From positions 1 through 8,665 of the forward strand of contig JASHSO010000512.1 of NCBI GenBank assembly GCA_030038715.1: a DNA stretch of 8,665 nt, written 5' to 3'. The notes beneath the pieces were generated by a model. That model was not told where the DNA came from and ran no database searches. It worked only from the letters and a program-made list of their open reading frames with translations. Positions 1 to 6,581 of this stretch are shown here, one piece after another; position 1 is the first letter of the stretch; every line of letters starts with the position of its first letter. A program made the translations under genes and the position numbers. The DNA is from Streptosporangiaceae bacterium (GTDB taxonomy: Bacteria > Actinomycetota > Actinomycetes > Streptosporangiales > Streptosporangiaceae).

Positions 1-41
1 ATGGCGCAGGCGGCGATGCCGGTGGGGGCATCTCGACATGA
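1..41 (+). CDS. possible 3' end of the gene before pntB (partial, probably a transhydrogenase alpha chain)
   Basis: The first bases probably hold the tail of the gene upstream of pntB. One frame runs open from the window edge to a TGA at 39-41, overlapping the pntB ATG in an ATGA arrangement and ending in a Gly-rich tail (GAGGDAGGGIST). A second open frame ends at a TGA at 49-51 and reads MAQAAMPVGASRHEHL; it has slightly stronger G/C at third positions, so I cannot choose between them. In actinobacteria with split transhydrogenases the gene order is usually alpha-1, alpha-2, beta, so the alpha-2 membrane subunit is the expected neighbour. That identity comes from context only, because too little sequence is present to recognise the protein. 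Confidence 0.3.
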   Translation, partial: GAGGDAGGGIST

Positions 42-1441
42 GCACCTTTGACTGGGTCACCCAGCTCATCTACGTGCTCGCAGCGTCCTGCTTCGTGCTG
101 GGCCTGCACTTGATGAACAACCCCGCCACGGCCAGGCGGGGGAATCAGGCCTCCACGATCGGGATGATCATCGCGGTCGCGACCACGCTAGCGATCATCG
201 CCCACGCCGGGGCGATCAGCGTCACCGGTTGGATCGTGATGTTCGCCGGTGCGCTCATCGGCTCGGGCGCCGGCCTCTACTCGGCCAGGAACGTGCAGAT
301 GACTGCGATGCCGCAGTTGGTCAGCATGTTCAACGCGGTCGGCGGCGGCGCCGCCGCCCTGGTCGCGATCAGCGACTACGTGCGTGCTAGCGCTAGCGTC
401 TCAGCCACCACATCGGTCACCACCCTGCTTGACGTGATCATCGGCGCGGTGACCTTCTCCGGGTCGATCATCGCGGCCGGCAAGCTGCAAGGCGTCATCA
501 ACTCGGCCCCCGTCACTTTCCCAGGAGCGCGAGTGGTCAACCTGGGACTTGCCGCAGTCGGGCTGGGCGTGGGCTGCTATCTGATCGCGGCACCGAACGC
601 GGCCGTGCTAATGGTCGTCCTCTTGGCGGCACTGGCATTCGGCGTGTCAATGGTGATGCCGATCGGCGGGGCGGACATGCCGGTGGTGATCTCGCTGTTG
701 AACGCCTTCACCGGCACCGCGGTAGCCATGGCCGGGTTCGTCATCGGCAACTGGGCGCTCATCATCGCCGGCGCACTGGTCGGCGCTTCCGGGAGCATCC
801 TGACCAAGCTGATGGCCGACGCCATGAACAGGTCGATCGGCAACATCATCGTCGGCGGCTTCGGCACGGGTGACTCCGCGGTGGCGGCCGTGGCGGGGCC
901 AGGCGGTAACGTCCAGGCCATTGCCGCAGACGACGCGGCTATCCAGCTCGCCTATGCGTCGAAGGTCATCATCGTGCCCGGTTACGGGCTCGCAGCGGCC
1001 CAGGCCCAGCATGAGGTTGCCGCCCTTGCCGACGTGCTCGAGTCGCACGGCGTCGAAGTCAGCTATGCGATCCACCCGGTCGCCGGCCGGATGCCCGGCC
1101 ACATGAACGTGCTGCTTGCCGAGGCCAACGTCCCGTATCCGCAGCTGAGGGAGATGGATGACATCAACCCCGAGTTCGCCCGCACGGACGTGGCGCTCGT
1201 GATCGGGGCGAACGACGTCACCAATCCGGCTGCACGCCGCCCCGGCACAGCCATCTCGGGCATGCCGATCCTGAACGTCGACCAGGCGAAGAGCATCATC
1301 GTGATCAAGAGATCGATGGGTCACGGTTACGCCGGTATCGACAACGAGCTGTACGTCGACCCGAAGACGAGGATGTATTTCGCCGACGCTAAGGCGGCGC
1401 TGGCCGACTTGACCAGCGCGGTCAAGACACTCGTGGGATAA
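38..1441 (+). CDS. pntB: NAD(P) transhydrogenase subunit beta
   Basis: This is the beta subunit of proton-translocating nicotinamide nucleotide transhydrogenase, a membrane complex that couples hydride transfer between NADH and NADP+ to proton movement and supplies NADPH. The 467-aa length matches the family (about 460). Residues 1-285 are a series of hydrophobic helices (domain II). Residues 290-467 form the soluble NADP(H)-binding domain III, with the hallmark stretches VPGYGLAAAQAQ (314-325), HPVAGRMPGHMNVLLAEA (346-363), VIGANDVTNPAA (388-399) and IKRSMGHGYAGI (423-434). The ATG at 38 is preceded by GGTGGGGG (21-28), a plausible ribosome site 9 nt away. It probably overlaps the preceding gene and is translationally coupled to it. 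Asn99 falls at the place aligned by eye with the E. coli membrane residue His91. The alpha subunits needed for activity lie outside the window. Confidence 0.97.
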   Translation: MSTFDWVTQLIYVLAASCFVLGLHLMNNPATARRGNQASTIGMIIAVATTLAIIAHAGAISVTGWIVMFAGALIGSGAGLYSARNVQMTAMPQLVSMFNAVGGGAAALVAISDYVRASASVSATTSVTTLLDVIIGAVTFSGSIIAAGKLQGVINSAPVTFPGARVVNLGLAAVGLGVGCYLIAAPNAAVLMVVLLAALAFGVSMVMPIGGADMPVVISLLNAFTGTAVAMAGFVIGNWALIIAGALVGASGSILTKLMADAMNRSIGNIIVGGFGTGDSAVAAVAGPGGNVQAIAADDAAIQLAYASKVIIVPGYGLAAAQAQHEVAALADVLESHGVEVSYAIHPVAGRMPGHMNVLLAEANVPYPQLREMDDINPEFARTDVALVIGANDVTNPAARRPGTAISGMPILNVDQAKSIIVIKRSMGHGYAGIDNELYVDPKTRMYFADAKAALADLTSAVKTLVG

Positions 1442-1807
1442 GCACGAGGCGCCCTTCGAAGCGGTCACCCACCAGGCGGCGGGAGTCCAGCTGAGTTAGG
1501 CGTGTGCCAGGCCATCGAACTGCGGCGAGGCGGTATAGCGGGCTGAATCGCGCTTAGACCTGCTTATCTGCATGTCTGGGCAATATATGGATATAGCATT
1601 CGATGCGATGTTCGAAATTCCACATAGTGAGAACTGCATCCGGCAAGGTTGCCAGGTCCGCCGAACGACGCTGTAATGTGTGCCACCTTGGGCCGGTTTC
1701 GGGTGCAGCTTTCGCATCCGTGCTGGCCTTGCCTTAGGTACTGGCCGATAGGCCATAGCGAAAGGGGGCAGTCACTCGGCAGCTCACTCAGATTGACGGG
1801 GGGAACA
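1442..1807 (+). other. intergenic region, locally AT-richer, probable promoter region of the 1808 gene
   Basis: I see no convincing gene in these 366 bases. Short frames on both strands have neither coding-like third-position bias nor recognisable products. The part from about 1560 to 1625 is clearly more AT-rich than its surroundings (it includes AATATATGGATATAGCATT), as is common at promoters in a high-GC genome. Nearer the gene there is a perfect inverted repeat, TGGCC-GATA-GGCCA (1742-1755), and a TTGCCT (1729-1734) that could be a -35, but no well-spaced -10 goes with it. I found no clear terminator for pntB. It could also hold a small RNA, which I cannot judge by eye. Confidence 0.5.
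1798..1803 (+). promoter_or_regulatory. G-rich ribosome binding site fixing the start at 1808
   Basis: A run of six G followed by AACA sits directly before the ATG at 1808. The open frame extends upstream to 1649, but only this ATG has a ribosome site, and translation from it begins with a clean signal peptide. That supports 1808 over the longer frame. Confidence 0.6.
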
Positions 1808-2359
1808 ATGAAGTTCGGCACAAGGCTGAGCGCCCTTGTCGTGGCCGCGACGTCGGCCGCGCTACTAACGGGCGGGCCCGCTCTGGCGAGCAGCAGTCAC
1901 CATGGTCAGTTCGGTGGCAGGCATCATCACGTCATCAGCGGGCCCGAGTTCATTAGCGGTTCGCTCTCCGGCCCGGGTGCACTGGCGACCACGCCGGTCA
2001 TCCCGCTTAAGCTGCGCGGCATCGTACCCACATTCGCACTGTTCCCGCTGCCCAGCGGAAACGTGGCCACGATACCGACGCAGGCCGGCAACCTTACGGT
2101 CCGCCTGACCAATAAGGTCACGACCAGCAGCTTCAATCACTTCACGTGCGTCGCTTCGCAGACCGTGGCGGGGAGGCTGATAGTCCTGCCATTCGCCAGC
2201 GGTGGCGCCTTCCGGGGAGCCCGCGGCAGCGGCAACGTGTCCGTGTACTTCACAGCGGTCGCGCCTAGATTCCCCAATGGGCGATGCAACTTCAACGGAA
2301 CGCCTGTTAAGGCATTCGTGAGCCTGCGGGCTTTCCTGTTCCTCATTCTGAGAAGGTAA
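1808..2359 (+). CDS. secreted protein of unknown function
   Basis: I do not recognise this 183-aa protein. Residues 1-27 form a typical Sec signal peptide: basic start (K2, R6), hydrophobic core from L10 to L20, and a likely cut after ALA at 25-27. The mature N-terminus is Ser/His-rich, with H31, H32 and H39-H41. The rest is rich in Gly, Ser, Val and Phe, looks beta-stranded, and has two cysteines (C114 and C160) that could form one disulfide outside the cell. The C-terminus is hydrophobic and then basic (FLFLILRR, 176-183), too short for a firm membrane-anchor call. The gene stands alone, with its own leader and ribosome site, and converges with the FHA gene. No enzymatic motif is visible, so any role in the envelope is inferred only from export. 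Confidence 0.8.
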   Translation: MKFGTRLSALVVAATSAALLTGGPALASSSHHGQFGGRHHHVISGPEFISGSLSGPGALATTPVIPLKLRGIVPTFALFPLPSGNVATIPTQAGNLTVRLTNKVTTSSFNHFTCVASQTVAGRLIVLPFASGGAFRGARGSGNVSVYFTAVAPRFPNGRCNFNGTPVKAFVSLRAFLFLILRR

Positions 2360-2371
2360 TACAAAAGGCTC

Positions 2372-2439
2372 ACCCGCAAGCGCCTGCGTCGGTTGCTGTC
2401 GCTATTACATCAGCCGACACAGGCGTTTGGGCTGCGGGT
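2372..2439. terminator. long imperfect hairpin between convergent genes
   Basis: The arms pair over most of their length. ACCCGCA (2372-2378) pairs with TGCGGGT (2433-2439). After a bulge, 2379-2386 pairs with 2420-2427 (one G-U pair), and after one mismatch 2388-2395 pairs with 2411-2418 (one G-U pair), leaving a loop of about 15 bases. On the minus strand the stem is followed by CTTTTGTATT, so it fits best as an intrinsic terminator for the FHA gene. On the plus strand no T-run follows, but the hairpin could still stop or protect the transcript of the secreted-protein gene. Confidence 0.7.
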
Positions 2440-2501
2440 CAGCTTGTCGAATAAGACTTACTGCCAAACGGCTTCGGCGGCCCGCGCGAGCGCCTTCGCC
2501 G

Positions 2502-3221
2502 TTAGCTCGGCTGCGGGCGGTCAGAATCCGGCCGAACGGCGGGCAGCCGCCGTAGGTCCGCACTGCTGAGCTGACCGGTGGAAATCAGCAGCCCGGCAAG
2601 TTCCTCAAGCGCGCGAGGTCCGCGCAGCCCAGGGACCCCGATGCGGACGAACCGATTCCGGATGTTCTCGCACCGCTTGGAGACAGTGTGCGGTTGCCAG
2701 CCGATGCGCTCTGCTGCCTCCTTAGCGCTGCGCGGCGCCGCGGCGCCGACGTGCTTCCAGGTCAGGTATTCCTCGAACCGTGCGGCCAGCACGAGCCTGT
2801 CGCTCTCACTGAGTGGGAGTCGTAGCTTCGTGCTGGTGACGATCCGTTCCGGAGCAGGTTCCCAGGCTTGTTGCTCGGCCGTGTCCTCGTCATCCAGAGC
2901 CGGCAGCCGGATCCGCAGCACGTAACTAGCCAGGACGCCGTCGAGCCGCAGTTTCGCGTGCCATTGCTGCAGCGGAAGCGCGATACCCGGCGGGATGTCG
3001 GCCCGGAAGCCGCGATCGCCGGACAGGTAGAGCATCGATGAGGCACTGTCGTTGGACAGCCACCACAAGCCGTTGCGCGAAGTGAAGCTACCTGACCTCC
3101 TGGACACGCCGCGGTCTGCGTTCGGCAGGACAGCCGTGCAGTCGCGCGCTCGGCCGAAGGTGAACCGGTCATCCGGCCTGACGCGCCAGGTCTGCGCCTC
3201 AAACATGACGATCAGTAGCAT
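2502..3221 (-). CDS. FHA-domain protein with C-terminal helix-turn-helix
   Basis: This 239-aa cytoplasmic protein has an N-terminal forkhead-associated fold (about residues 1-105) and a C-terminal helix-turn-helix-like domain (about 136-218). FHA domains bind phosphothreonine peptides; the visible core includes FGRA (22-25), SRR (40-42), WWLSND (53-58) and the following beta strands. The usual His after the SR motif is not obvious (SRRSG), so phosphopeptide binding may be altered. The C-terminal part carries a stretch I associate with actinobacterial FHA proteins: PRSAKEAAERIGWQPHTV (163-180), then KRCENIRNR (182-190) and GVPGLRGPRALEELA (195-209). A role as a phosphorylation-responsive regulator or adaptor is inferred. 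ATG 3221 is chosen because GGGAAG lies 12 nt upstream and an in-frame TGA blocks extension; Met6 at 3206 is the alternative start. No Ser/Thr kinase or phosphatase is nearby. Confidence 0.85.
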   Translation of the reverse strand: MLLIVMFEAQTWRVRPDDRFTFGRARDCTAVLPNADRGVSRRSGSFTSRNGLWWLSNDSASSMLYLSGDRGFRADIPPGIALPLQQWHAKLRLDGVLASYVLRIRLPALDDEDTAEQQAWEPAPERIVTSTKLRLPLSESDRLVLAARFEEYLTWKHVGAAAPRSAKEAAERIGWQPHTVSKRCENIRNRFVRIGVPGLRGPRALEELAGLLISTGQLSSADLRRLPAVRPDSDRPQPS

Positions 3222-3377
3222 GCGGAACCATCACTTCCCGGAGTTAACCGGACGGTAAGGGCGGATCGGTGACTTCGTCAATCGGGTCGGCGTGCCGCCG
3301 GATGGAGCTAGCTGCCTGCGGGGCATGGCGGCCAAGAGCGAGGCGAGCGCAACGCCACAACGCATCGGTCGGCAGGC

Positions 3378-3411
3378 AGCAGCCAGCCAACCAGGCCTGA
3401 CACTGGCTGCT
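3378..3411. repeat. 9-bp perfect inverted repeat
   Basis: AGCAGCCAG (3378-3386) is the exact reverse complement of CTGGCTGCT (3403-3411), with 16 bases between. It could form a hairpin in the leader of the gene at 3517 or act as a two-half-site protein binding site. No T-run follows, so a terminator is unlikely. Confidence 0.5.
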
Positions 3412-3457
3412 CTGGTCGGTCAGATGCGGTCCGGAATAAAGTCAAGCCCAGTAGATT

Positions 3458-3473
3458 GCCTGCACATGCAGGC
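3458..3473. promoter_or_regulatory. palindrome, candidate operator upstream of 3517
   Basis: GCCTGCA (3458-3464) and TGCAGGC (3467-3473) form a perfect 7-bp inverted repeat with a 2-bp centre, ending 43 bp before the proposed ATG. A short-spaced palindrome there fits a dimeric regulator site. No regulator for it is evident in the window. Confidence 0.4.
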
Positions 3474-3516
3474 TGATCCCCTGCTCAGGTGCCGGAATGA
3501 AACTGGGCATGCAGCA

Positions 3517-4176
3517 ATGAACTCGCCGGATTTCGTCCGCCGAGTCAATACTGCGCTCCGGCCCGTTCTGGGTGAGGACCAGATCATCGTCGGGGCGCAG
3601 GTGCTGCGCGGGCCGTCCAGACTCACCGCAGGCCTGCTCAGCGCCACTGTGTACCTGGCCGCTGCCATCGCGCTCGCGTTCGCGTACTTCGTAGCGAGCG
3701 GCAAGCCGCCCGGCAATAGCGCGATCATAGGCTTTGCCGCCGCCGAGGCCGTGGTGGTGATAGCCGGGCTGGCCAGGATCTTTGTCCAGCGGCCTACGCT
3801 CATCGCCATCACAAGAGACCAGCGGCTTGTCTGCTGTCGGCTGTCCGGACTGGGCAAGCGGTCCGCTGAAGTGGCGGCCGCCCCGCTGAGCCGGACACGG
3901 ATTAGCGAATGCAACTATGGCCGCAGGACTACCAGGCTGGTCTGTGAGCTGCCGGGATCCAAGCCCGTGCGGCTGAACTCGATCCGAGGTCACCAGGCCG
4001 ATCTCGACCGAGTCGTTGCAGTCGCCAGTGCACCCGACGTGCCTGCGGCCGATGGCGCGACTGCGCCCGGAACGGAGCCCCGGCCAACGTGGCAGGACGC
4101 GCGACGCGAGCCTGGACGTGCGCATCGACGAGGGGAACACCGAGGCAGCAGACGTCCCCGTCACCATTCGAAATAG
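3517..4176 (+). CDS. two-helix membrane protein of unknown function (3' end possibly frameshifted)
   Basis: Translation from ATG 3517 gives 219 aa beginning MNSPDFVRRVNTALRPVLG, a start resembling small actinobacterial membrane proteins. Two membrane helices lie at about 37-60 and 67-90. The cytosolic part at about 93-165 has alternating strands (TLIAITRDQRLVCCRLS, 94-110; TRLVCELPG, 139-147) reminiscent of bacterial PH-like domains, though I call that only a resemblance. The frame is open upstream to 3292, but the extension looks non-coding. No strong ribosome site is visible at 3517. From about residue 185 the product turns Arg/His-rich (EHRGSRRPRHHSK) with weak third-position G/C, while the +1 frame has strong coding bias and ends at 4210. 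A one-base insertion in the CCCC at 4078-4081 would explain this; the repaired product would be 230 aa. The function is unknown. Confidence 0.65.
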   Translation: MNSPDFVRRVNTALRPVLGEDQIIVGAQVLRGPSRLTAGLLSATVYLAAAIALAFAYFVASGKPPGNSAIIGFAAAEAVVVIAGLARIFVQRPTLIAITRDQRLVCCRLSGLGKRSAEVAAAPLSRTRISECNYGRRTTRLVCELPGSKPVRLNSIRGHQADLDRVVAVASAPDVPAADGATAPGTEPRPTWQDARREPGRAHRRGEHRGSRRPRHHSK

Positions 4177-4205
4177 CGCCGAACGGCAACCACCTGCGCG
4201 GCACG

Positions 4206-4274
4206 GCTAGCTGACACGAGCGGCAGGAAGCTGCGCAAGCCCTCGCCACCGCCAGCGGCACCCTGCTAGCTGAC
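4206..4274. repeat. 10-bp direct repeat bracketing the convergent gap
   Basis: GCTAGCTGAC occurs at 4206-4215 and again at 4265-4274. The second copy contains the stop codon of the muramidase gene on the minus strand. The first contains the TAG (4208-4210) that would end the repaired frame of the membrane protein. The 89 bases between the annotated genes show no good hairpin. The repeat may be chance. Confidence 0.35.
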
Positions 4275-6506
4275 TCGCCAAGTGATCCCCGGATCGCCAG
4301 CCACACACGGGCCGATCACGAGCGCCGTCCCCGCCTTGGTCGCCTGATGGGGATCGGCCAGGCACAGCCCGGAAACCGGGCTGACCAGCTCAATCCCGAT
4401 CGGGCCGCCAGACAGTTGCCAGACCTGAGTCGGCCCGTGCCGACACACGTTGAGCCAGACCCTGGTGCCAGGCGCCGTGCTGCCGCCGTAGAGCCCGAGA
4501 CAGCGACCGGCGATACGCACCGAGCCGTCCGGCTCGATCGTCCACGCCTGCTGAGCACTGCCATTGCACATGCGCAGCGTCACCCGGCCGAGCGGGGCGC
4601 CGCCATGCCGGTCGCTCGCACAGAACCCCGCGACGCCCGACGTTAGCGGCCCGGCGGGCACAATCCACTGCTGGTTGGCACCGGGCGTGCTGGCGCTGCC
4701 TGTGTTGTTGTAGGTGGCGTAGCACGCGGCCGCGACGGCCGACGATCCGCTCGCAGTACCCGTGCCGGCCAGGCACCGACCGTCGTTCAGGTTCTGCAGC
4801 GCAGCGTCGCTGGTGACCTGCCAGCGCTGGCCGCCGCTGGCGCACGCTGTCACCTCGAGGGCCGCAGGGGCCGTGCCACTGGGGGGCAGGGCGGCCAGGC
4901 AGTCCCCACCCTGCCGGATCGAGCCGTTCCCGGCGACCGTCCAGGCCTGGGCCGCCGCCGCCGGGGAACTGCTGGCGGCGCAAGGCTCGACGGCGATGTC
5001 GGTGGTGGAGAGCTCGGTCAGGCACTTGCCGTCCGGTGCGAACTTGAGCTGCCCGGTCGGTCCCTGCCCGCTCGCCGCGCCTACCATCCAGGGGAACGAG
5101 CCAGTTGCGAGCTGAGCGCCCGAGCTGTCGGTGACGTCGACGGTGACCGTGTAGCGCCCGCTGACCTGAAGCCATCCGGAGATCAGCCCGCAGCTGTTCA
5201 TGGTCAGCCCGGGCGGTAGCCCTGACGCCGAGAAGGTCAGCGTGCAGCCGTGCAGCGAATCCGAAGCCGACACGCGCGAGTAGGCCGGCGCTCCGACCGA
5301 ACCGCCGCGCCCTGGCAGCGCCCCGAGGCGGACCTTGCCATGCACGTCCCAGGTGAAGGTTTGCGTGGCGTGCAGACCAGCGGCGGTGGCCGTGACCGAG
5401 ACACGGAACGGAGCCGTCCGGGACGACAGCCTGCCGCTGATCACTCCGCTCGATTGGTTGATCGACATTCCCGAGGGCAGGCCGGCCGCGGTATAGGACG
5501 GCGTTGCCGATGTTCCATCGAGCGCACCGACGGTGATGCTTGCCGGGGTGCTGCCCGCTCGGTTGCTGTGGCTGGCCGGAGTCGCGAGCTCGAGGGTCGT
5601 TGTGCTCAGGTAGCTGGCGTCAGTGTCCGCTGCGCTGATCCCAGGAACGCTGGCCGTGCTCGTGTACTGCCAGAACGCCCAGTTGGACCAGCCGGCCGGC
5701 AGCGACGAGGGGCTTGTCGTGCTGTAGCCCGCGATCCACAGCGGGTCTGCGCCGAACGCGGTGCTGCTTCCCGTGCACTCGTCCCACCACTGGGCCGTCG
5801 TGTAGATGATCGGATACCGTCCGGTCCGGCGCTGCGCTTCGGTTACGAAGGCCCGGATCCACGTCACCATCTGGCCAGGCGTCAGGCCGTAGCAGTCGTT
5901 GGTCCCGTCTTCCTTCACATACGGGTCGTACTCGATGTCAAGGATCAGCGGAAGGAGCTTGCCATCGGGCGTGTAATCCGCGTTGTCGACTGCGTAGTCG
6001 GCCTGCAGCGCGCCACCGGAGTAGTTCGGGATAGCGAAGGAGTACGGCGCGGTGATCATCCCCGCCGCCTGAGCTCCTGCCGTGTCGGAGGCGTAATACG
6101 GATTGACGTAGTAACTGCCCTCGGTCACCTTGATGAACGCGAACTTGTATCCGGCCGTGGCCACATCGGCCCAGTCAATGGCCGCACCGCCTGGATGCTG
6201 CTCCGATGCCACGTCGATGCCCTGCACGCTCGAGGCAGACGAGCTGGTCGTACCGGCGCTGCTGGCGCTGCGGCCGGGGGCCGCGGCCTTGCGGACCGAG
6301 CCGCCAGCGAGCATCTTCTCAAGCTCCGGGGAGTGAGTAGCCGCCACGTTGAACCTGTCGAACCCGTGGCTGCTCCGCGTGCTCGACCGCGCCGCCGCCA
6401 GGCCGATAGACCGGGCCGGACCCGTGCCTTGCAGGACAGCCCCGACCAGCACGGCGACCAGCACAGCGGGCATAGCGGCAACGGCGACCATTAGGACGCG
6501 GCGCAT
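4266..6506 (-). CDS. secreted GH25 muramidase with two Ig-like modules and two ricin B lectin trefoils
   Basis: This 746-aa exported protein probably cleaves the beta-1,4 bond between N-acetylmuramic acid and N-acetylglucosamine in peptidoglycan. Its N-terminus is basic, then hydrophobic to about residue 27 (signal peptide or anchor), followed by a Ser/Ala linker. The GH25 barrel spans about 95-308, with D98 in GIDVAS, the catalytic pair D190/E192 in LILDIEYDPY, IIYTTAQWW (233-241) and AFWQYTS (277-283). Two He_PIG/Ig-like modules follow (about 318-390 and 405-475), each with an LPxG...GxISG signature. Two ricin-type trefoils end the protein (about 483-617 and 624-746). QxW motifs sit at W522, W562, W614, W655 and W696, with a degenerate one at W743, and six Cys pairs (495/509, 536/555, 578/595, 629/647, 669/688, 715/734) fall one per subdomain. 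ATG 6506 has GAGG just upstream. It could act in own-wall remodelling or against competitors; the sequence does not decide which. Confidence 0.93.
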   Translation of the reverse strand: MRRVLMVAVAAMPAVLVAVLVGAVLQGTGPARSIGLAAARSSTRSSHGFDRFNVAATHSPELEKMLAGGSVRKAAAPGRSASSAGTTSSSASSVQGIDVASEQHPGGAAIDWADVATAGYKFAFIKVTEGSYYVNPYYASDTAGAQAAGMITAPYSFAIPNYSGGALQADYAVDNADYTPDGKLLPLILDIEYDPYVKEDGTNDCYGLTPGQMVTWIRAFVTEAQRRTGRYPIIYTTAQWWDECTGSSTAFGADPLWIAGYSTTSPSSLPAGWSNWAFWQYTSTASVPGISAADTDASYLSTTTLELATPASHSNRAGSTPASITVGALDGTSATPSYTAAGLPSGMSINQSSGVISGRLSSRTAPFRVSVTATAAGLHATQTFTWDVHGKVRLGALPGRGGSVGAPAYSRVSASDSLHGCTLTFSASGLPPGLTMNSCGLISGWLQVSGRYTVTVDVTDSSGAQLATGSFPWMVGAASGQGPTGQLKFAPDGKCLTELSTTDIAVEPCAASSSPAAAAQAWTVAGNGSIRQGGDCLAALPPSGTAPAALEVTACASGGQRWQVTSDAALQNLNDGRCLAGTGTASGSSAVAAACYATYNNTGSASTPGANQQWIVPAGPLTSGVAGFCASDRHGGAPLGRVTLRMCNGSAQQAWTIEPDGSVRIAGRCLGLYGGSTAPGTRVWLNVCRHGPTQVWQLSGGPIGIELVSPVSGLCLADPHQATKAGTALVIGPCVAGDPGITWRVS

Positions 6507-6553
6507 CGGACCTCAGCGTTCTCTCTTGGGTGGCCGGCTTGTCCGGCTACGCC

Positions 6554-6563
6554 CTGGTACCAG
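6554..6563. promoter_or_regulatory. 10-bp palindrome upstream of the muramidase gene
   Basis: CTGGTACCAG is a perfect palindrome ending 48 bp before the muramidase ATG on the minus strand, a position suited to an operator or promoter-proximal site. I see no convincing -10 or -35 for this gene, so the assignment is tentative. Confidence 0.3.
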
Positions 6564-6581
6564 CCGGGATCCTACCGGTGC

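Larger units (their letters stand above)
3222..3516. other. divergent intergenic region
   Basis: This region separates the start codons of the FHA gene (minus) and the membrane-protein gene (plus). The plus frame is open from 3292, but that N-terminal extension is low in hydrophobic order and resembles no protein I know, so I treat it as untranslated. The region must hold promoters for both genes. It contains two clear inverted repeats, listed separately, and no confident -10/-35 pair. Confidence 0.5.

Noticed and set aside
386..397. Perfect palindrome GCTAGCGCTAGC inside pntB
   Set aside because: It encodes Ala-Ser-Ala-Ser within the gene, and repeated Ala/Ser codons explain it without a regulatory role.
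647..1468. 273-aa open frame antisense to pntB
   Set aside because: Its composition is Arg/His/Asp-rich and typical of a shadow frame, while the opposite strand is an unmistakable transhydrogenase subunit.
1433..1471. Possible terminator after pntB from GTGGG/CCCAC
   Set aside because: There are only five pairs across a long loop and no T-run follows, so this is too weak to annotate.
3292..3516. N-terminal extension of the membrane protein to a start at 3292
   Set aside because: The 75 extra residues look non-coding. Translation from 3517 begins with a family-like N-terminus, and the extension would cover the inverted repeats.
3442..4167. 241-aa minus-strand frame over the membrane-protein gene
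   Set aside because: It has no domain, no ribosome site and an Arg/Gly/Pro-rich composition. The plus frame has two coherent membrane helices and a plausible start.
5250..6494. 414-aa open frame antisense to the muramidase
   Set aside because: It is Arg-rich with no recognisable domain and lies entirely opposite a gene with clear GH25 and ricin motifs. Long antisense frames are expected in GC-rich DNA.
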